From DASQBT01 sp963782495 (GTDB lineage: Bacteria > Pseudomonadota > Gammaproteobacteria > Burkholderiales > Thiobacillaceae), in assembly GCA_963782495.1 (NCBI GenBank), contig CAWAJU010000007.1, positions 186,001 through 250,000 of the forward strand: a stretch of 64,000 nt of DNA, read 5' to 3'. Every line of letters begins with the position of its first letter. Within the stretch, counting starts at the first letter, position 1. The position numbers were made by a program, and so were the translations under genes. The notes under the pieces were generated by a model. That model was not told where the DNA came from. It was given only the letters and a program-made list of their open reading frames with translations, and searched no databases. Shown here one piece after another: positions 1 to 8,354 of this stretch.

Positions 1-2044
1 TGTTCTCCAGCAGATCGTTGATGCCCTGGCTCAGCAGCTTGAAGAAGCCCTTCTTGTCTTCCGTGCTCAGGCGCTGGGTGAAATCGCCCGAAGTCGCGAA
101 TTTGACGATCCCGGCCATTTCGTCCTCGACCGCGACTTCCTGCGTGCGGTCGTTCCATTCCACCACCGTGCCCACGCGCTCGCCCTTGTCATCGACGATC
201 GGGTTGGCAATCAGGCCAAAGGTCAGGCCACCCACCTTGATTTCGGTCTTGAAGGTGTCGCGCAGGCTGGCCAGCATGCTCTGCTGGTGCGCCGGATTGC
301 GGTGGAACATGTCGATGTTCGCGCCGATCAGCTTGCGTGCATCGAGTTGCGGCAGTACCTTGCGCAGTTCGCTCTCGTTGCGCAGCATCATTTCCGCCAC
401 CGATTCGTTCATGTAGATGATCTCGCGGTTGCCGTTGGCGATCATCACATTGGTCGAGCACTTGTCGAGCGCGTTCTTGATCCGCAGGTTCTCGGAAGCC
501 AGTACCTGCTCCTTCTCGTGCAGCGCCAGCTCGGCAGTCATGTCCTTCCATTCGACCACGGTGCCAACGCGCTTGCCGTCGCTGGACAGGATCGGATTCA
601 CGATCAGGTTGAAAGTGCGGCCGCCGATCTTGAGCTGGGTCTTGTGCGTGCCGTGCAGCTTGGCCAGCATGCCGCGCTGGTAGGCCGGATTCTTGTGGAA
701 TGAATCGATGTTGGTGCCGATGACGCGGCCGGCGTCAAACGCGGGCAAGTCCTTGCGGATGTCGCCTTCGGCTGCCCGCAGCATTTCCTGAAGCGATTCG
801 TTGGTATAGACAATGTTGTAATCGGCATCGGCCACCATGACATTGGTCTGGGCGACATCCAGCGCGCTCTTGATGCGCTGATTCGAGGCTACCAGCACCT
901 GCTCCTTCTCGTGCGCGGCGAGCTCGGCACTCATGTCTTTCCATTCCACCACGGTACCCTGGCGCTGGCTGTTCGCATCGAAGATGGGGCTCACGATCAG
1001 ACTGAAGGTGCGCCCGCCGATCTTGAGCTGGGTCTTGTGCGTGGCGCGCAGGTTGGCGAGCATGCCGCGCTGGTGGGCGGGGTTCTTGTGGAAGCGGTCG
1101 ATGTTGGTGCCGACCACGGTCGCTGCATCGAAGGCCGGCACGTCCTTGCGGATGTCCGCCTCGGCTTCGCGCAACATCTTGACTAGTGAGTCGTTGGTAT
1201 AGACGATGTTGTAGTCCGCGTCAGCCAGCATGACGTTGGTCTGGGCCACGTCCAGCGCGCTCTTGATGCGCTGATTCGAGGCCACCAGCACCTGCTCCTT
1301 CTCGAACGCGGCGAGTTCGGCGCTCATGTCCTTCCACTCGACCACCGTGCCCTGGCGCTGGTTGCTTGCGTCGAAGATGGGGCTCACGATCAGGTTGAAG
1401 GTGCGGCCGCCGATCTTGAGCTGGGTCTTGTGCGTGCTGCGCAGGTTCGCGAGTATGCCGCGCTGGTGAGCCGGGTTTTTGTGAAAGGTGTCGATGTTGG
1501 TGCCGACCACGGTCGCCGCATTGAAGGCAGGAACCTCCTTGCGAATGTCCGCCTCGGCTTCGCCCAACATCTTGACCAGCGAGCCGTTGGTATAGACGAT
1601 GTTGTAATCCGCATCCGCCAGCATGACGTTGGTCTCGGTGACGTCGAGCGCGCTCTTGATGCGCGTCGCAGACCGTGCCTCCGCCGCGGCCTTTTCGAGG
1701 CTGGCTTTCACGCCGTCGATCGCTTCGGTGATCAGCGCCTTCTTGCCGGGCAGCCGGTCCATCTCGACCGAGAAATCGCCTTTTCCATAGCGGGTGACGA
1801 CGTCCACGACTTTCATCTTGACCGCAATGTGCGCGGCCACAAGGTCGTTGATGCCTTGTGCGATGGTCGCCAGTTCGCCGCTGAATTCGTCAACCGGAAT
1901 GACCTCATCGATCCAACCCTCGGCGTGCTTCTCGCTCATGCGCGCAAGGGCGTCCGCAAGCATCTTCACTTGCGCTTCACAGCGCGACCCGGTCTTGGGG
2001 CGCGCGGTGGATACGGATTTGCTGGGCGTTTTGGTGGTGCTCAT
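1..2044 (-). CDS. Multi-PAS chemoreceptor-like protein (C-terminus beyond the window)
   Basis: The reading frame starts at the ATG at 2044, behind a GGAGAG ribosome site, and is still open at base 1, so only the N-terminal 681 residues are visible. There is no signal peptide or membrane segment, which suggests a cytoplasmic sensor. A HAMP-like stretch (about residues 75-125, with GKGDFSVEMDRLPGKK) is followed by four PAS-type modules starting near residues 128, 258, 388 and 518. Each carries TNVMxADADYNIVYTN, a FHKNPAHQ-like segment, KTQLKIGGRTF and VVEWKDM. A second HAMP-like segment (SGDFTQRLSTEDKKGFF) starts at the window edge. The same PAS/HAMP order precedes the signalling domain in the receptors at 9.9-18.4 kb, so an MCP signalling domain is expected off the left edge; that is inference. 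It is the last visible gene of the left che set, 40 bp after cheW. Confidence 0.85.
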   Translation of the reverse strand, partial: MSTTKTPSKSVSTARPKTGSRCEAQVKMLADALARMSEKHAEGWIDEVIPVDEFSGELATIAQGINDLVAAHIAVKMKVVDVVTRYGKGDFSVEMDRLPGKKALITEAIDGVKASLEKAAAEARSATRIKSALDVTETNVMLADADYNIVYTNGSLVKMLGEAEADIRKEVPAFNAATVVGTNIDTFHKNPAHQRGILANLRSTHKTQLKIGGRTFNLIVSPIFDASNQRQGTVVEWKDMSAELAAFEKEQVLVASNQRIKSALDVAQTNVMLADADYNIVYTNDSLVKMLREAEADIRKDVPAFDAATVVGTNIDRFHKNPAHQRGMLANLRATHKTQLKIGGRTFSLIVSPIFDANSQRQGTVVEWKDMSAELAAHEKEQVLVASNQRIKSALDVAQTNVMVADADYNIVYTNESLQEMLRAAEGDIRKDLPAFDAGRVIGTNIDSFHKNPAYQRGMLAKLHGTHKTQLKIGGRTFNLIVNPILSSDGKRVGTVVEWKDMTAELALHEKEQVLASENLRIKNALDKCSTNVMIANGNREIIYMNESVAEMMLRNESELRKVLPQLDARKLIGANIDMFHRNPAHQQSMLASLRDTFKTEIKVGGLTFGLIANPIVDDKGERVGTVVEWNDRTQEVAVEDEMAGIVKFATSGDFTQRLSTEDKKGFFKLLSQGINDLLEN

Positions 2045-2084
2045 GGTGTGGCTCTCCTGTTCAGGTATGTATTTGAGGTAAGGT

Positions 2085-2600
2085 TCAATGCACGGCGGAG
2101 CTGTCGATCAGGCCCATTTCCCGGGAGGACATCAGCTTCTCGATGTCCATCAGGATGAGCATGCGTTCGCTTACCGTGCCCAGACCGATGATGTAACCGG
2201 TATCCATATGGGCGGAAAAATCGGGTGCCGGCTTGATCTGCTCATGGGCCAGCGTGATCACGTCGGACACGCTGTCCACCACGATTCCCATCACCCGGCC
2301 CGACACATTCAGGATGATGACAACCGTAAATTCGTTGTACTCGACATTGCCGAGATTGAACTTGATGCGCATGTCGACGATCGGCACGATGATGCCGCGC
2401 AGATTGACCACGCCCTTGATGAAGTCGGGCGCGTTGGCAATATGGGTAATGGCATCGTAGCCGCGGATTTCCTGGACTTTCAGGATCTCGATGCCGTACT
2501 CCTCGGCGCCGAGCGTAAAAGTCAGAAATTCGTTTGCTCCAGACGCTGCAATCGCCCCCTTGTCGGGCTTGCTCAGCGTATTTTCTGCAATCTGTGTCAT
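2085..2600 (-). CDS. cheW: Chemotaxis coupling protein CheW (left set)
   Basis: This 171-residue scaffold protein links receptors to the CheA kinase. It has a single CheW SH3-like domain with the family landmarks LTFTLGAEEYGIEILKVQEIRG, NLRGIIVPIVDMR and a C-terminal DIEKLM. The chosen ATG at 2600 has an AGGAG site 8 bases upstream; an upstream in-frame start at 2696 would add non-CheW sequence inside the cheA stop region. It follows cheA by 40 bp and is paralogous to the cheW at 18382-18870, so each of the two CheA proteins has its own neighbouring CheW. Confidence 0.95.
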   Translation of the reverse strand: MTQIAENTLSKPDKGAIAASGANEFLTFTLGAEEYGIEILKVQEIRGYDAITHIANAPDFIKGVVNLRGIIVPIVDMRIKFNLGNVEYNEFTVVIILNVSGRVMGIVVDSVSDVITLAHEQIKPAPDFSAHMDTGYIIGLGTVSERMLILMDIEKLMSSREMGLIDSSAVH

Positions 2601-2640
2601 GCGTGGTCTCCTGCTTGTAATGAAATCTGCCGCGCTGCCT

Positions 2641-4485
2641 TCAGGCGGCTGCCTGTAAACCCTGCGACGCGCTGCGCACGATGGCGCCCGCGTCAATGAT
2701 CAGGGCCACCTTGCCGTCGCCCATGATGGTTGCCCCGGAGATGCCGTCCACCTTGCGGTAGTTGGTCTCCAGACTCTTGATGACCACCTGGTGCTGGCCC
2801 AGGAGTTCATCGACAAACACGGCCTTCTTCACGCCGTCGGATTCGAGTATCAACATGATTCCCTGCTCGATCTCGGTGACCTTGGGTGTGATGTTGAATC
2901 TCTCGTGCAGCTTCACCACCGGCAGGTAATCCCCGCGTACCTGGATGAGCTGGCCATGATTGCTTACTGACTTTACGTCGCTTGCCTTTGGCTGCAGTGA
3001 CTCGACGATGTAGCTGAGCGGGACGATGAACAGCTGATCGGAAACCGCCACCGATAATCCATCCAGGATTGCCAGGGTGAGAGGCAGCCGGATGGTAATG
3101 CGCGTGCCGATGCCCAGCCTTGAGTCGATCTCGACCCGGCCGCCGAGGGCCTGGATGTTGCGCTTGACCACATCCATGCCAACACCGCGGCCGGACACGT
3201 CGGTCACCACCTCGGCGGTGGAGAAGCCGGCCTCAAATATCAGCTGCCACACTTCGGCGTCGCTGATGCTGTCGTTGATCGCGATACCCCGCTCGCGCGC
3301 CTTGGCCAGGATCTTCTCGCGGTTCAGACCAGCGCCGTCGTCGCAGATCTCGATCACGATGTTTCCGCCCTGGTGAGACGCGCGTAGGATGACGGTGCCG
3401 ATTTCCGGCTTGCCCGCGGCGGCCCGCGTAGCCGGCAGCTCGATGCCGTGATCCACGGAATTTCTCACCAGATGGGTCAAGGGGTCGGAAATCTTTTCAA
3501 TCAGGCCCTTGTCGAGCTCGGTGCCCTCTCCCTCCATCACCACCTGGACTTTCTTGCCCAGCTTGCCGGCCAGATCGCGCACCATGCGCGGCGTGCGATT
3601 GAATACCACCGACACCGGCGTCATGCGGATGGACATGACCGACTCCTGCAGGTCGCGGGTGTTGCGCTCCAGATCGCTCATGCACTTGAAGAGTCTCTGG
3701 TGAAGGATGGGATCAAGTTGAGAAGCGGACTCCGACAACATTGCCTGGGTGATGACCACCTCGCCCAACTGGTTGATGAGCTGGTCGACTTTTTCGATGT
3801 TCACCCGAATGGAGAGATTCTCTCCGCTCGTGGCCTTGTCGCTTTCGCGCCGTCCGGCGGCCCCCGCGTGACCGGTCGGATCCAGCTTGTCGCTGGCACG
3901 ACGTCCCGGATTGGCCGGCTTCGCCTCCACGGCTTGGGGAAGCGGGGACGCGGGTAATTCCTCAAAGAAGCCGTAGCCGGCTTCTTCCGCGGGCGCAACC
4001 GTTTGCGCCGCGGTTTGGGCGGCCGGCTCGGGCACGGCAATGGCCTCTTCGGCTGCCGCCGCCGGGGGGTTCAGGAAGCCGCGTATCCGCTCGCACAGTT
4101 CATCTGCCGGAGGCGCGGCTTCGCTCGATTCTCCGGTGTGACGTGCGAGCATCTGTTTGGTCATGTCGCCAGACTCGAGCAGCACATCGACCATTTCTGC
4201 GCTCAGCGGCATCTCGCCCTTGCGCACCTTGTCGAGCAGGGATTCCAACTCATGGGTAAGGTGCGTCAGGTCGGTAAAGCCGAACATCCCGCTGCCGCCC
4301 TTGATGGAATGGGCGGCACGGAAGATCGCGTTGAGATCCTCGCTGGATGGCGCAGCCAGGTCCATGGCCAGCAACAGCTGTTCCATGTTCGCAAGATGTT
4401 CCGCCGCTTCCTCGAAGAAAGCTTGCGCGAACTCGCTCAGGTCGATACCGAGATCAGAATCGTCAGGCGTATTGGCATTGGACAT
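2641..4485 (-). CDS. cheA: Chemotaxis histidine kinase CheA, form without a P2 domain (left set)
   Basis: This 614-residue CheA autophosphorylates on a histidine and passes phosphate to CheY and CheB. The N-terminal Hpt domain has the phosphorylation site H59 in AAHSIKGGSG. An Ala/Pro-rich linker (about 140-225) occupies the place of P2. It is followed by the dimerisation helices, the ATPase domain with NSVDHGIE (N box), DDGAGL and GRGVGMDVV, and a C-terminal CheW-like domain with QHQVVIKSLE. Compared with the second CheA in this window it is about 100 residues shorter because the P2-like response-regulator-docking region is missing. It lies between cheY (15 bp upstream) and cheW (40 bp downstream). 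Confidence 0.95.
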   Translation of the reverse strand: MSNANTPDDSDLGIDLSEFAQAFFEEAAEHLANMEQLLLAMDLAAPSSEDLNAIFRAAHSIKGGSGMFGFTDLTHLTHELESLLDKVRKGEMPLSAEMVDVLLESGDMTKQMLARHTGESSEAAPPADELCERIRGFLNPPAAAAEEAIAVPEPAAQTAAQTVAPAEEAGYGFFEELPASPLPQAVEAKPANPGRRASDKLDPTGHAGAAGRRESDKATSGENLSIRVNIEKVDQLINQLGEVVITQAMLSESASQLDPILHQRLFKCMSDLERNTRDLQESVMSIRMTPVSVVFNRTPRMVRDLAGKLGKKVQVVMEGEGTELDKGLIEKISDPLTHLVRNSVDHGIELPATRAAAGKPEIGTVILRASHQGGNIVIEICDDGAGLNREKILAKARERGIAINDSISDAEVWQLIFEAGFSTAEVVTDVSGRGVGMDVVKRNIQALGGRVEIDSRLGIGTRITIRLPLTLAILDGLSVAVSDQLFIVPLSYIVESLQPKASDVKSVSNHGQLIQVRGDYLPVVKLHERFNITPKVTEIEQGIMLILESDGVKKAVFVDELLGQHQVVIKSLETNYRKVDGISGATIMGDGKVALIIDAGAIVRSASQGLQAAA

Positions 4486-4500
4486 GTTCTTCGCCCCCTA

Positions 4501-4866
4501 TCAACCGATGACCTTCTTGACCACGCCGATCAGGCGCGCGGGGTCAAATGGCTTGACCATCCAACCGGTGGCGCCGACTGCCTTGCCCCTGGCCTTCATC
4601 TCGTCGCTCGATTCGGTGGTAAGCATCAGGATCGGCACCTTGGAATAAGTGTCCATGCCGCGCAGCGACTTGATTAGCGTCAGGCCGTCCATGCGTGGCA
4701 TGTTTTGATCGGTGAGCACCAGGTCCACCACCCGGTTCATCGCCTTGTCCAGCCCGTCCTGCCCATCCACCGCCTCTACCACCTGATAGCCGGCCGCCTT
4801 GAGGCTGAAGCTGACCATCGAGCGTAGCGAGCCAGAGTCGTCCACCGCGAGTATTGTTTTGGCCAT
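4501..4866 (-). CDS. cheY: CheY-type response regulator adjacent to cheA (left set)
   Basis: This is a single receiver domain of 121 residues with no output domain. The acidic pocket is D9/D10, the phospho-acceptor is D53 (LTDQNMP), the switch Thr is in MLTTES (about 83-84) and the conserved Lys is K105 in VKPFDP. It starts 15 bp before cheA and ends the CheZ-like/cheY pair. Its sequence differs clearly from the other two CheY proteins here (which share MKVLIADDSRAMRQV), so the locus encodes at least two CheY types. Which one binds the flagellar motor cannot be told from the sequence. Confidence 0.93.
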   Translation of the reverse strand: MAKTILAVDDSGSLRSMVSFSLKAAGYQVVEAVDGQDGLDKAMNRVVDLVLTDQNMPRMDGLTLIKSLRGMDTYSKVPILMLTTESSDEMKARGKAVGATGWMVKPFDPARLIGVVKKVIG

Positions 4867-4897
4867 ATTGGTTCCTGCTATGTGTTAAGCGTATTCT

Positions 4898-5434
4898 TCA
4901 GAACAGCTCGATGTCGCCGCATTCCATGTGCTTTTGCGAAACCGTACGGCGCAAGTTGCCGTTCAGCTCCTGACTGGACGTCGCCAGCGAGCGATTCAAG
5001 CCGCCCAGTGTCCGCTCCACGTGAGGCATGTCGGTGTCCTCGTCCAGCAACTCGCCTGCATTGCCAAGCTCGGAAAGCGCGCCGCGCACCCCGGCAACGC
5101 GTTTGGTCGTGCGCTCGATAAGCTGGCTGACCATGTCCTGGAACTGCAGTCCGGTTACCGCAGCACCCACATGCTTCGCCACCCGGTCCCGCACGGCCTG
5201 AAGCAAGGCGATCTCCACTGCGCGCCAGTAATCATTTTCTTCTGGCGCCCCGGCCGCCAGCTCGTGTTCTGCCGTGAGCTCCGCGTGTATCGCCAGGAAC
5301 GCCGCGCCCAGTTTTTCCACCGCCTCGTTGAGCAGCATGCGGGTTTGCGCAAGGTCGGCTTCCACCTCGGCGAGATGCCGATCGCCCTGGCTCGAAATGC
5401 CCTTCATCAGCAGCTTTACTTGTGACTGAATCAT
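4898..5434 (-). CDS. CheZ-like, mostly helical chemotaxis protein (candidate CheY-P phosphatase)
   Basis: This is a 178-residue protein predicted to be almost entirely helical. Residues 96-107 read LQFQDMVSQLIE. This matches the CheZ active-site helix (FQDLTGQVI in E. coli), including the D-x3-Q spacing of the catalytic D143/Q147 pair, here D100 and Q104. The C-terminus ends in an acidic-hydrophobic peptide (ECGDIELF), like the CheY-binding tail of CheZ. It sits between the cheX-like gene (68 bp upstream) and a cheY (31 bp downstream). Overall similarity to canonical CheZ is low, and related short proteins are sometimes annotated as MCP-like. The phosphatase role is inference from the motif, tail and context. 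Confidence 0.6.
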   Translation of the reverse strand: MIQSQVKLLMKGISSQGDRHLAEVEADLAQTRMLLNEAVEKLGAAFLAIHAELTAEHELAAGAPEENDYWRAVEIALLQAVRDRVAKHVGAAVTGLQFQDMVSQLIERTTKRVAGVRGALSELGNAGELLDEDTDMPHVERTLGGLNRSLATSSQELNGNLRRTVSQKHMECGDIELF

Positions 5435-5502
5435 TTTTTCTTGTGCTCTTGAAATGGGAATCGTATGGATGCCAAATCTGCCTGTGCGAACCGCCCCGCC
5501 GC

Positions 5503-5970
5503 TTACATTAGGCGCAGCATCAGCAGGCCTTTGCCATAGCCGTCGATATCGACTTCCAGGTCCAGCTTCTTGCCCGCCGCGGTCAGTGCCGCACTTGCCA
5601 CTTCCGGCAGCGCCGCAGGCGGAAAGCTCTTGGTCTGCAGGGTGATGCGATGGTTGCCTTGATCGGCAAACAGCCTTGAGAGCACATTGAGCACTTCACC
5701 GAAATTGTCTTCCATGCCTTCGTCCAGCACACCCGCCTTGATGCTGTCCCTGGCCGCATCGGCAGGAATCATGGAAAACGCTGCGCCGGAGAAGGCCGCA
5801 AACGGGATGTCCGCCATGCACGCGGCAACCGGGGTGTCGTCCACGGCTCGGTATACGCCCGACAGCTTGGCGGACGCGGCCTTGGCCGGGGCAGACTTGG
5901 CGCGCACCGTGCGGCGCAGCATCTTGGTGAGGGTATCGGCAACAATTTCGGGCGTTGGTAGCGTGGCCAT
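5503..5970 (-). CDS. CheX-like chemotaxis phosphatase domain protein (left copy)
   Basis: This 155-residue soluble protein has the fold signature of CheX/CheC-type CheY-P phosphatases. It has an MIPADAARDS segment followed by a helix, MEDNFGEVLNVLSRLF, which contains the E-x2-N motif (E92, N95) that forms the active site in CheC, CheX and FliY. The ATG at 5970 has an AAAGGAGA site. It follows a cheY by 12 bp, so the two are probably co-translated. A near-identical copy, also next to a cheY, lies at 21066-21533; the two DNA sequences are almost the same over the 3' 190 bp. Family assignment rests on motif and context. Confidence 0.65.
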   Translation of the reverse strand: MATLPTPEIVADTLTKMLRRTVRAKSAPAKAASAKLSGVYRAVDDTPVAACMADIPFAAFSGAAFSMIPADAARDSIKAGVLDEGMEDNFGEVLNVLSRLFADQGNHRITLQTKSFPPAALPEVASAALTAAGKKLDLEVDIDGYGKGLLMLRLM

Positions 5971-5982
5971 GAATGTTCTCCT

Positions 5983-6345
5983 TTAGGCCAGGTAGTCATC
6001 GAGCGCGCGTTGGAAATCTTCCGGCATGAAGGGCTTACCGATCAGGAAGGCCGCGCCGGTCTGCAGCGCGAGGTCGCGCATCTCGCCGCTGATTTCGGTG
6101 GTGACGAAACCGAATGGAATCTCGCTGCCGGATTCGCGCAGTTCCTTGAGGAACTCGATGCCGGTCTTGTTCGGCATGTTCCAGTCAGACAGGATCAGGT
6201 CGGGCTCTTCGTTGCGAACCGCCTCCAGGGCTTCCACCCCGTCCGCTGCTTCGACAACCTGATAACCTCTATAGCCAGCCTGCCGCAGCATGTGGTTGAT
6301 CACCTGGCGCATGGCCCGGCTGTCATCTGCAATCAATACTTTCAT
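5983..6345 (-). CDS. cheY: CheY-type response regulator, first gene of the left che operon
   Basis: This single receiver domain of 120 residues has acidic residues D7/D8, phospho-acceptor D54 (LSDWNMPNKTG), switch Thr in VTTE and K104 in GKPFMP. It is nearly identical to the CheY at 21544-21906, which heads the other che set; both are followed directly by a cheX-like gene. About 138 bp upstream is a good FliA-type promoter (6483-6509), so it is probably the first gene of a late flagellar-class operon running to base 1. Confidence 0.94.
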   Translation of the reverse strand: MKVLIADDSRAMRQVINHMLRQAGYRGYQVVEAADGVEALEAVRNEEPDLILSDWNMPNKTGIEFLKELRESGSEIPFGFVTTEISGEMRDLALQTGAAFLIGKPFMPEDFQRALDDYLA

Positions 6346-6829
6346 GTGTTCACCTTCAGGTTATGACCGGTCTGCTCGACATGCCCTGGATCCTTTACCT
6401 GCTCACTTCCCAAGGCATGCCGAGCGCCAGTTTCTTGTTGCTACTCGGATATAGGCACTCTTACTTACGGGCTCCTACGTACTCATCGGCAGGGATTTGT
6501 AAAAATTGAGTAGATGACAAGGTTTCTTTATGCAAAAAAACTTAGGCGCGAAGAACCTTGGGCATCTGCGGCTGGACCGCTGACTGGCGCTGTTTAGGCA
6601 GCCAACTGAGCCGCCCGGCGCGCTCTGCCCAAAGCGTCAGCATGAAGGGGAGATTCCCCTTTAGATATCTCTTTTGCTGACGATAACCCTATCAGGTGCC
6701 TATCGAAGGGATTGATGGCAAACGTGCAGGCTTGGACGCCTGGCATTTCAGCCCGCCAATTGGATTCTCTGGGACCCTAAACAAAGAAGAAGATTGTCTA
6801 CCGGTAAACATCAGTTAAGGAGAAGTGAA
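6346..6829. other. Divergent intergenic region between cheY and the CZB gene
   Basis: No gene was found in these 484 bp. They hold the minus-strand FliA-like promoter (6483-6509) and a hairpin AAGGGGA-gat-TCCCCTT near 6645-6662. A weaker plus-strand FliA-like match, TTTA-N15-GACGATAA, lies at 6660-6686 and could serve the CZB gene. An AT-rich stretch follows the minus promoter near 6501-6545. Confidence 0.6.
6483..6509 (-). promoter_or_regulatory. Candidate sigma-28 (FliA) promoter for the left che operon
   Basis: Read on the minus strand the sequence is TCAA-N15-GCCGATGA. The FliA consensus is TAAA-N15-GCCGATAA, so 10 of 12 fixed positions match with the exact 15-base spacer. It would give a leader of about 130 bases before cheY (start 6345). 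The match is seen in the sequence; use by FliA is inferred from the chemotaxis context. Confidence 0.6.
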
Positions 6830-7183
6830 ATGGATTTGTCAGAAGCAATGAAGGCGCATGCGGAATGGAAGATCAAGTTCCGCAATGCGATCACAAAGAA
6901 GGACACGATGGATGTGGCGACCATCTCGGCAGACAATTGCTGCACGCTCGGAAAATGGCTGCATGGCGAAGGCAAGATCAAATTCGGTCGGCTCAAGAGC
7001 CATACAGATTGCGTTGCACGTCACGCCACGTTTCATCAGGAAGCGGGCAAGGTTGCGCGCACCATCAATGCAAGGGACTATGCCTCGGCCGAGGCCATGA
7101 TCAGTCCCAACACACCGTTCTTTGCGGCGTCCAACAACGTCGTCGTGGCAATCGGGGCGTTGAAGAAAGAGGGCGGTATTTAA
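6830..7183 (+). CDS. Stand-alone CZB (chemoreceptor zinc-binding) domain protein
   Basis: This 117-residue protein consists essentially of one CZB domain. The zinc ligands are visible as H10 in HAEWK, C38 in NCCTLGKWLHG, and H65 and H69 in VARHATFH, which is the H-C-H-H pattern of the family. CZB domains in receptors and in DgcZ bind zinc and tune signalling; here the domain is a separate soluble protein. The ATG at 6830 follows TTAAGGAGAAGTGAA, a strong ribosome site. It lies on the plus strand between two minus-strand che blocks, with its own terminator 24 bp downstream. A role in chemotaxis is inferred from the position. Confidence 0.85.
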   Translation: MDLSEAMKAHAEWKIKFRNAITKKDTMDVATISADNCCTLGKWLHGEGKIKFGRLKSHTDCVARHATFHQEAGKVARTINARDYASAEAMISPNTPFFAASNNVVVAIGALKKEGGI

Positions 7184-7206
7184 TCAGTCCTGATGTACCA
7201 AACACC

Positions 7207-7235
7207 AAGGCCCGGATTCCGGGCCTTTCTTTTTC
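7207..7235 (+). terminator. Intrinsic terminator after the CZB gene
   Basis: There is a perfect 9-bp stem AAGGCCCGG / CCGGGCCTT with an ATT loop, followed by TTTCTTTTT. It lies between the convergent ends of the CZB gene (7183) and cheB (7272) and may also slow minus-strand transcripts. Confidence 0.9.
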
Positions 7236-7271
7236 CACGCATTCGAACCAGCACCGGCTCGCGTTGGCCCC

Positions 7272-8354
7272 CTAATTCTTCACCAGCTTCGCCACGACTG
7301 CGGCCGGCAGGCGCGACAGCGGCAGAACTTCATGCGCCGCACCCAGGTCGATCGCCGCCTTGGGCATGCCGAACACCACGCAGCTTGCTTCGTCCTGCGC
7401 CAGATTGTAGGCGCCCGCCTCGCGCATCTTCAGCATGCCAGCCGCGCCGTCCTTGCCCATGCCGGTAAGCATGACGCCGATTGCATTCTTGCCCACATGA
7501 CGGGCTGCCGATTCGAATAGAACATCGACCGAGGGGCGATGCAGATTGACTGGCTCCAAATCGGACAGATAAGTGTAAAAGACGCCACCCATCTTGCACA
7601 CCTGCAGGTGTGCATGACCGGGTGCCACGTACACGCGGCCGGGCTGGATGCGCTCGTTGTGTTCCGCTTCCTTCACTGCCAGCTGGCAGTTCGCATTGAG
7701 CCGGCGGGCAAAGGGACCAGTGAAGGTTTCCGGCATATGCTGGGCAATCAGGATGGCAGGGCTGCTGGCCGGCATCAGCGACAGGAAATTCCGCACTGCA
7801 TCAGTTCCACCGGTTGAACTTCCAATGAATATCATCCTTCTCGCCGCGACGGTGGGACTGATCGCCTCACTTGCCTGCGCCGGCGGCAGGGCCGCAGGCA
7901 GGGGACGCCCAAGATTGGGCTTGGCCTGTACCATGTCGCGCAGCTTGCCGGTGACCAACGCGCCCATTTCCGCCAACCCCTGCCGGCCGCCGCCGTCGTG
8001 CTTGGGCACGAAATCCAGGGCACCCAGTTCCAGGGCGCGCAGGGTTGCGTCGGAGCCATCGCTGGTGAGGCTCGATATCATCAGCACTGGCATCGGGTGC
8101 AGCCGCATGAGTTTTTCCAGGAATTCCAGGCCGTTCATGCGCGGCAGTTCCACATCCAGGGTAATCGCGTCGGGATTCAGCGCCTTGATCATTTCACGCG
8201 CCTGATAGGGATCGGCTGCGGAACCCACCGCCTCCATATCGGGCTCGGCGTTGATGATCTCCTCCAGCAACTTGCACATGGAAGGGGAGTCATCCACAAC
8301 CAGGATGCGCGTCTTGGGTTTGGTATCGACGCGTTTAGAGCCTGCCAGGTTCAT
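7272..8354 (-). CDS. cheB: CheB receptor methylesterase/glutamine deamidase
   Basis: This 360-residue CheB hydrolyses receptor glutamyl methyl esters and deamidates receptor glutamines. It has an N-terminal receiver domain with D21/D22, phospho-acceptor D67 (ITLDVELPRMNG) and K118 in VPKHD. A Pro/Ala linker (about 145-170) is followed by the methylesterase domain, with the nucleophile Ser180 in GSSTGGT, His206 in QHMP and the conserved MLTGMGKDGAAGM. Its ATG overlaps the cheD stop by 4 bp (ATGA), so translation is probably coupled. It ends the right-hand operon, just before the convergent CZB terminator. Confidence 0.97.
   Translation of the reverse strand: MNLAGSKRVDTKPKTRILVVDDSPSMCKLLEEIINAEPDMEAVGSAADPYQAREMIKALNPDAITLDVELPRMNGLEFLEKLMRLHPMPVLMISSLTSDGSDATLRALELGALDFVPKHDGGGRQGLAEMGALVTGKLRDMVQAKPNLGRPLPAALPPAQASEAISPTVAARRMIFIGSSTGGTDAVRNFLSLMPASSPAILIAQHMPETFTGPFARRLNANCQLAVKEAEHNERIQPGRVYVAPGHAHLQVCKMGGVFYTYLSDLEPVNLHRPSVDVLFESAARHVGKNAIGVMLTGMGKDGAAGMLKMREAGAYNLAQDEASCVVFGMPKAAIDLGAAHEVLPLSRLPAAVVAKLVKN

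Noticed and set aside
1430..2158. 242-residue plus-strand frame opposite the multi-PAS receptor and cheW
   Set aside because: It crosses two real genes on the other strand and has no recognisable domain.
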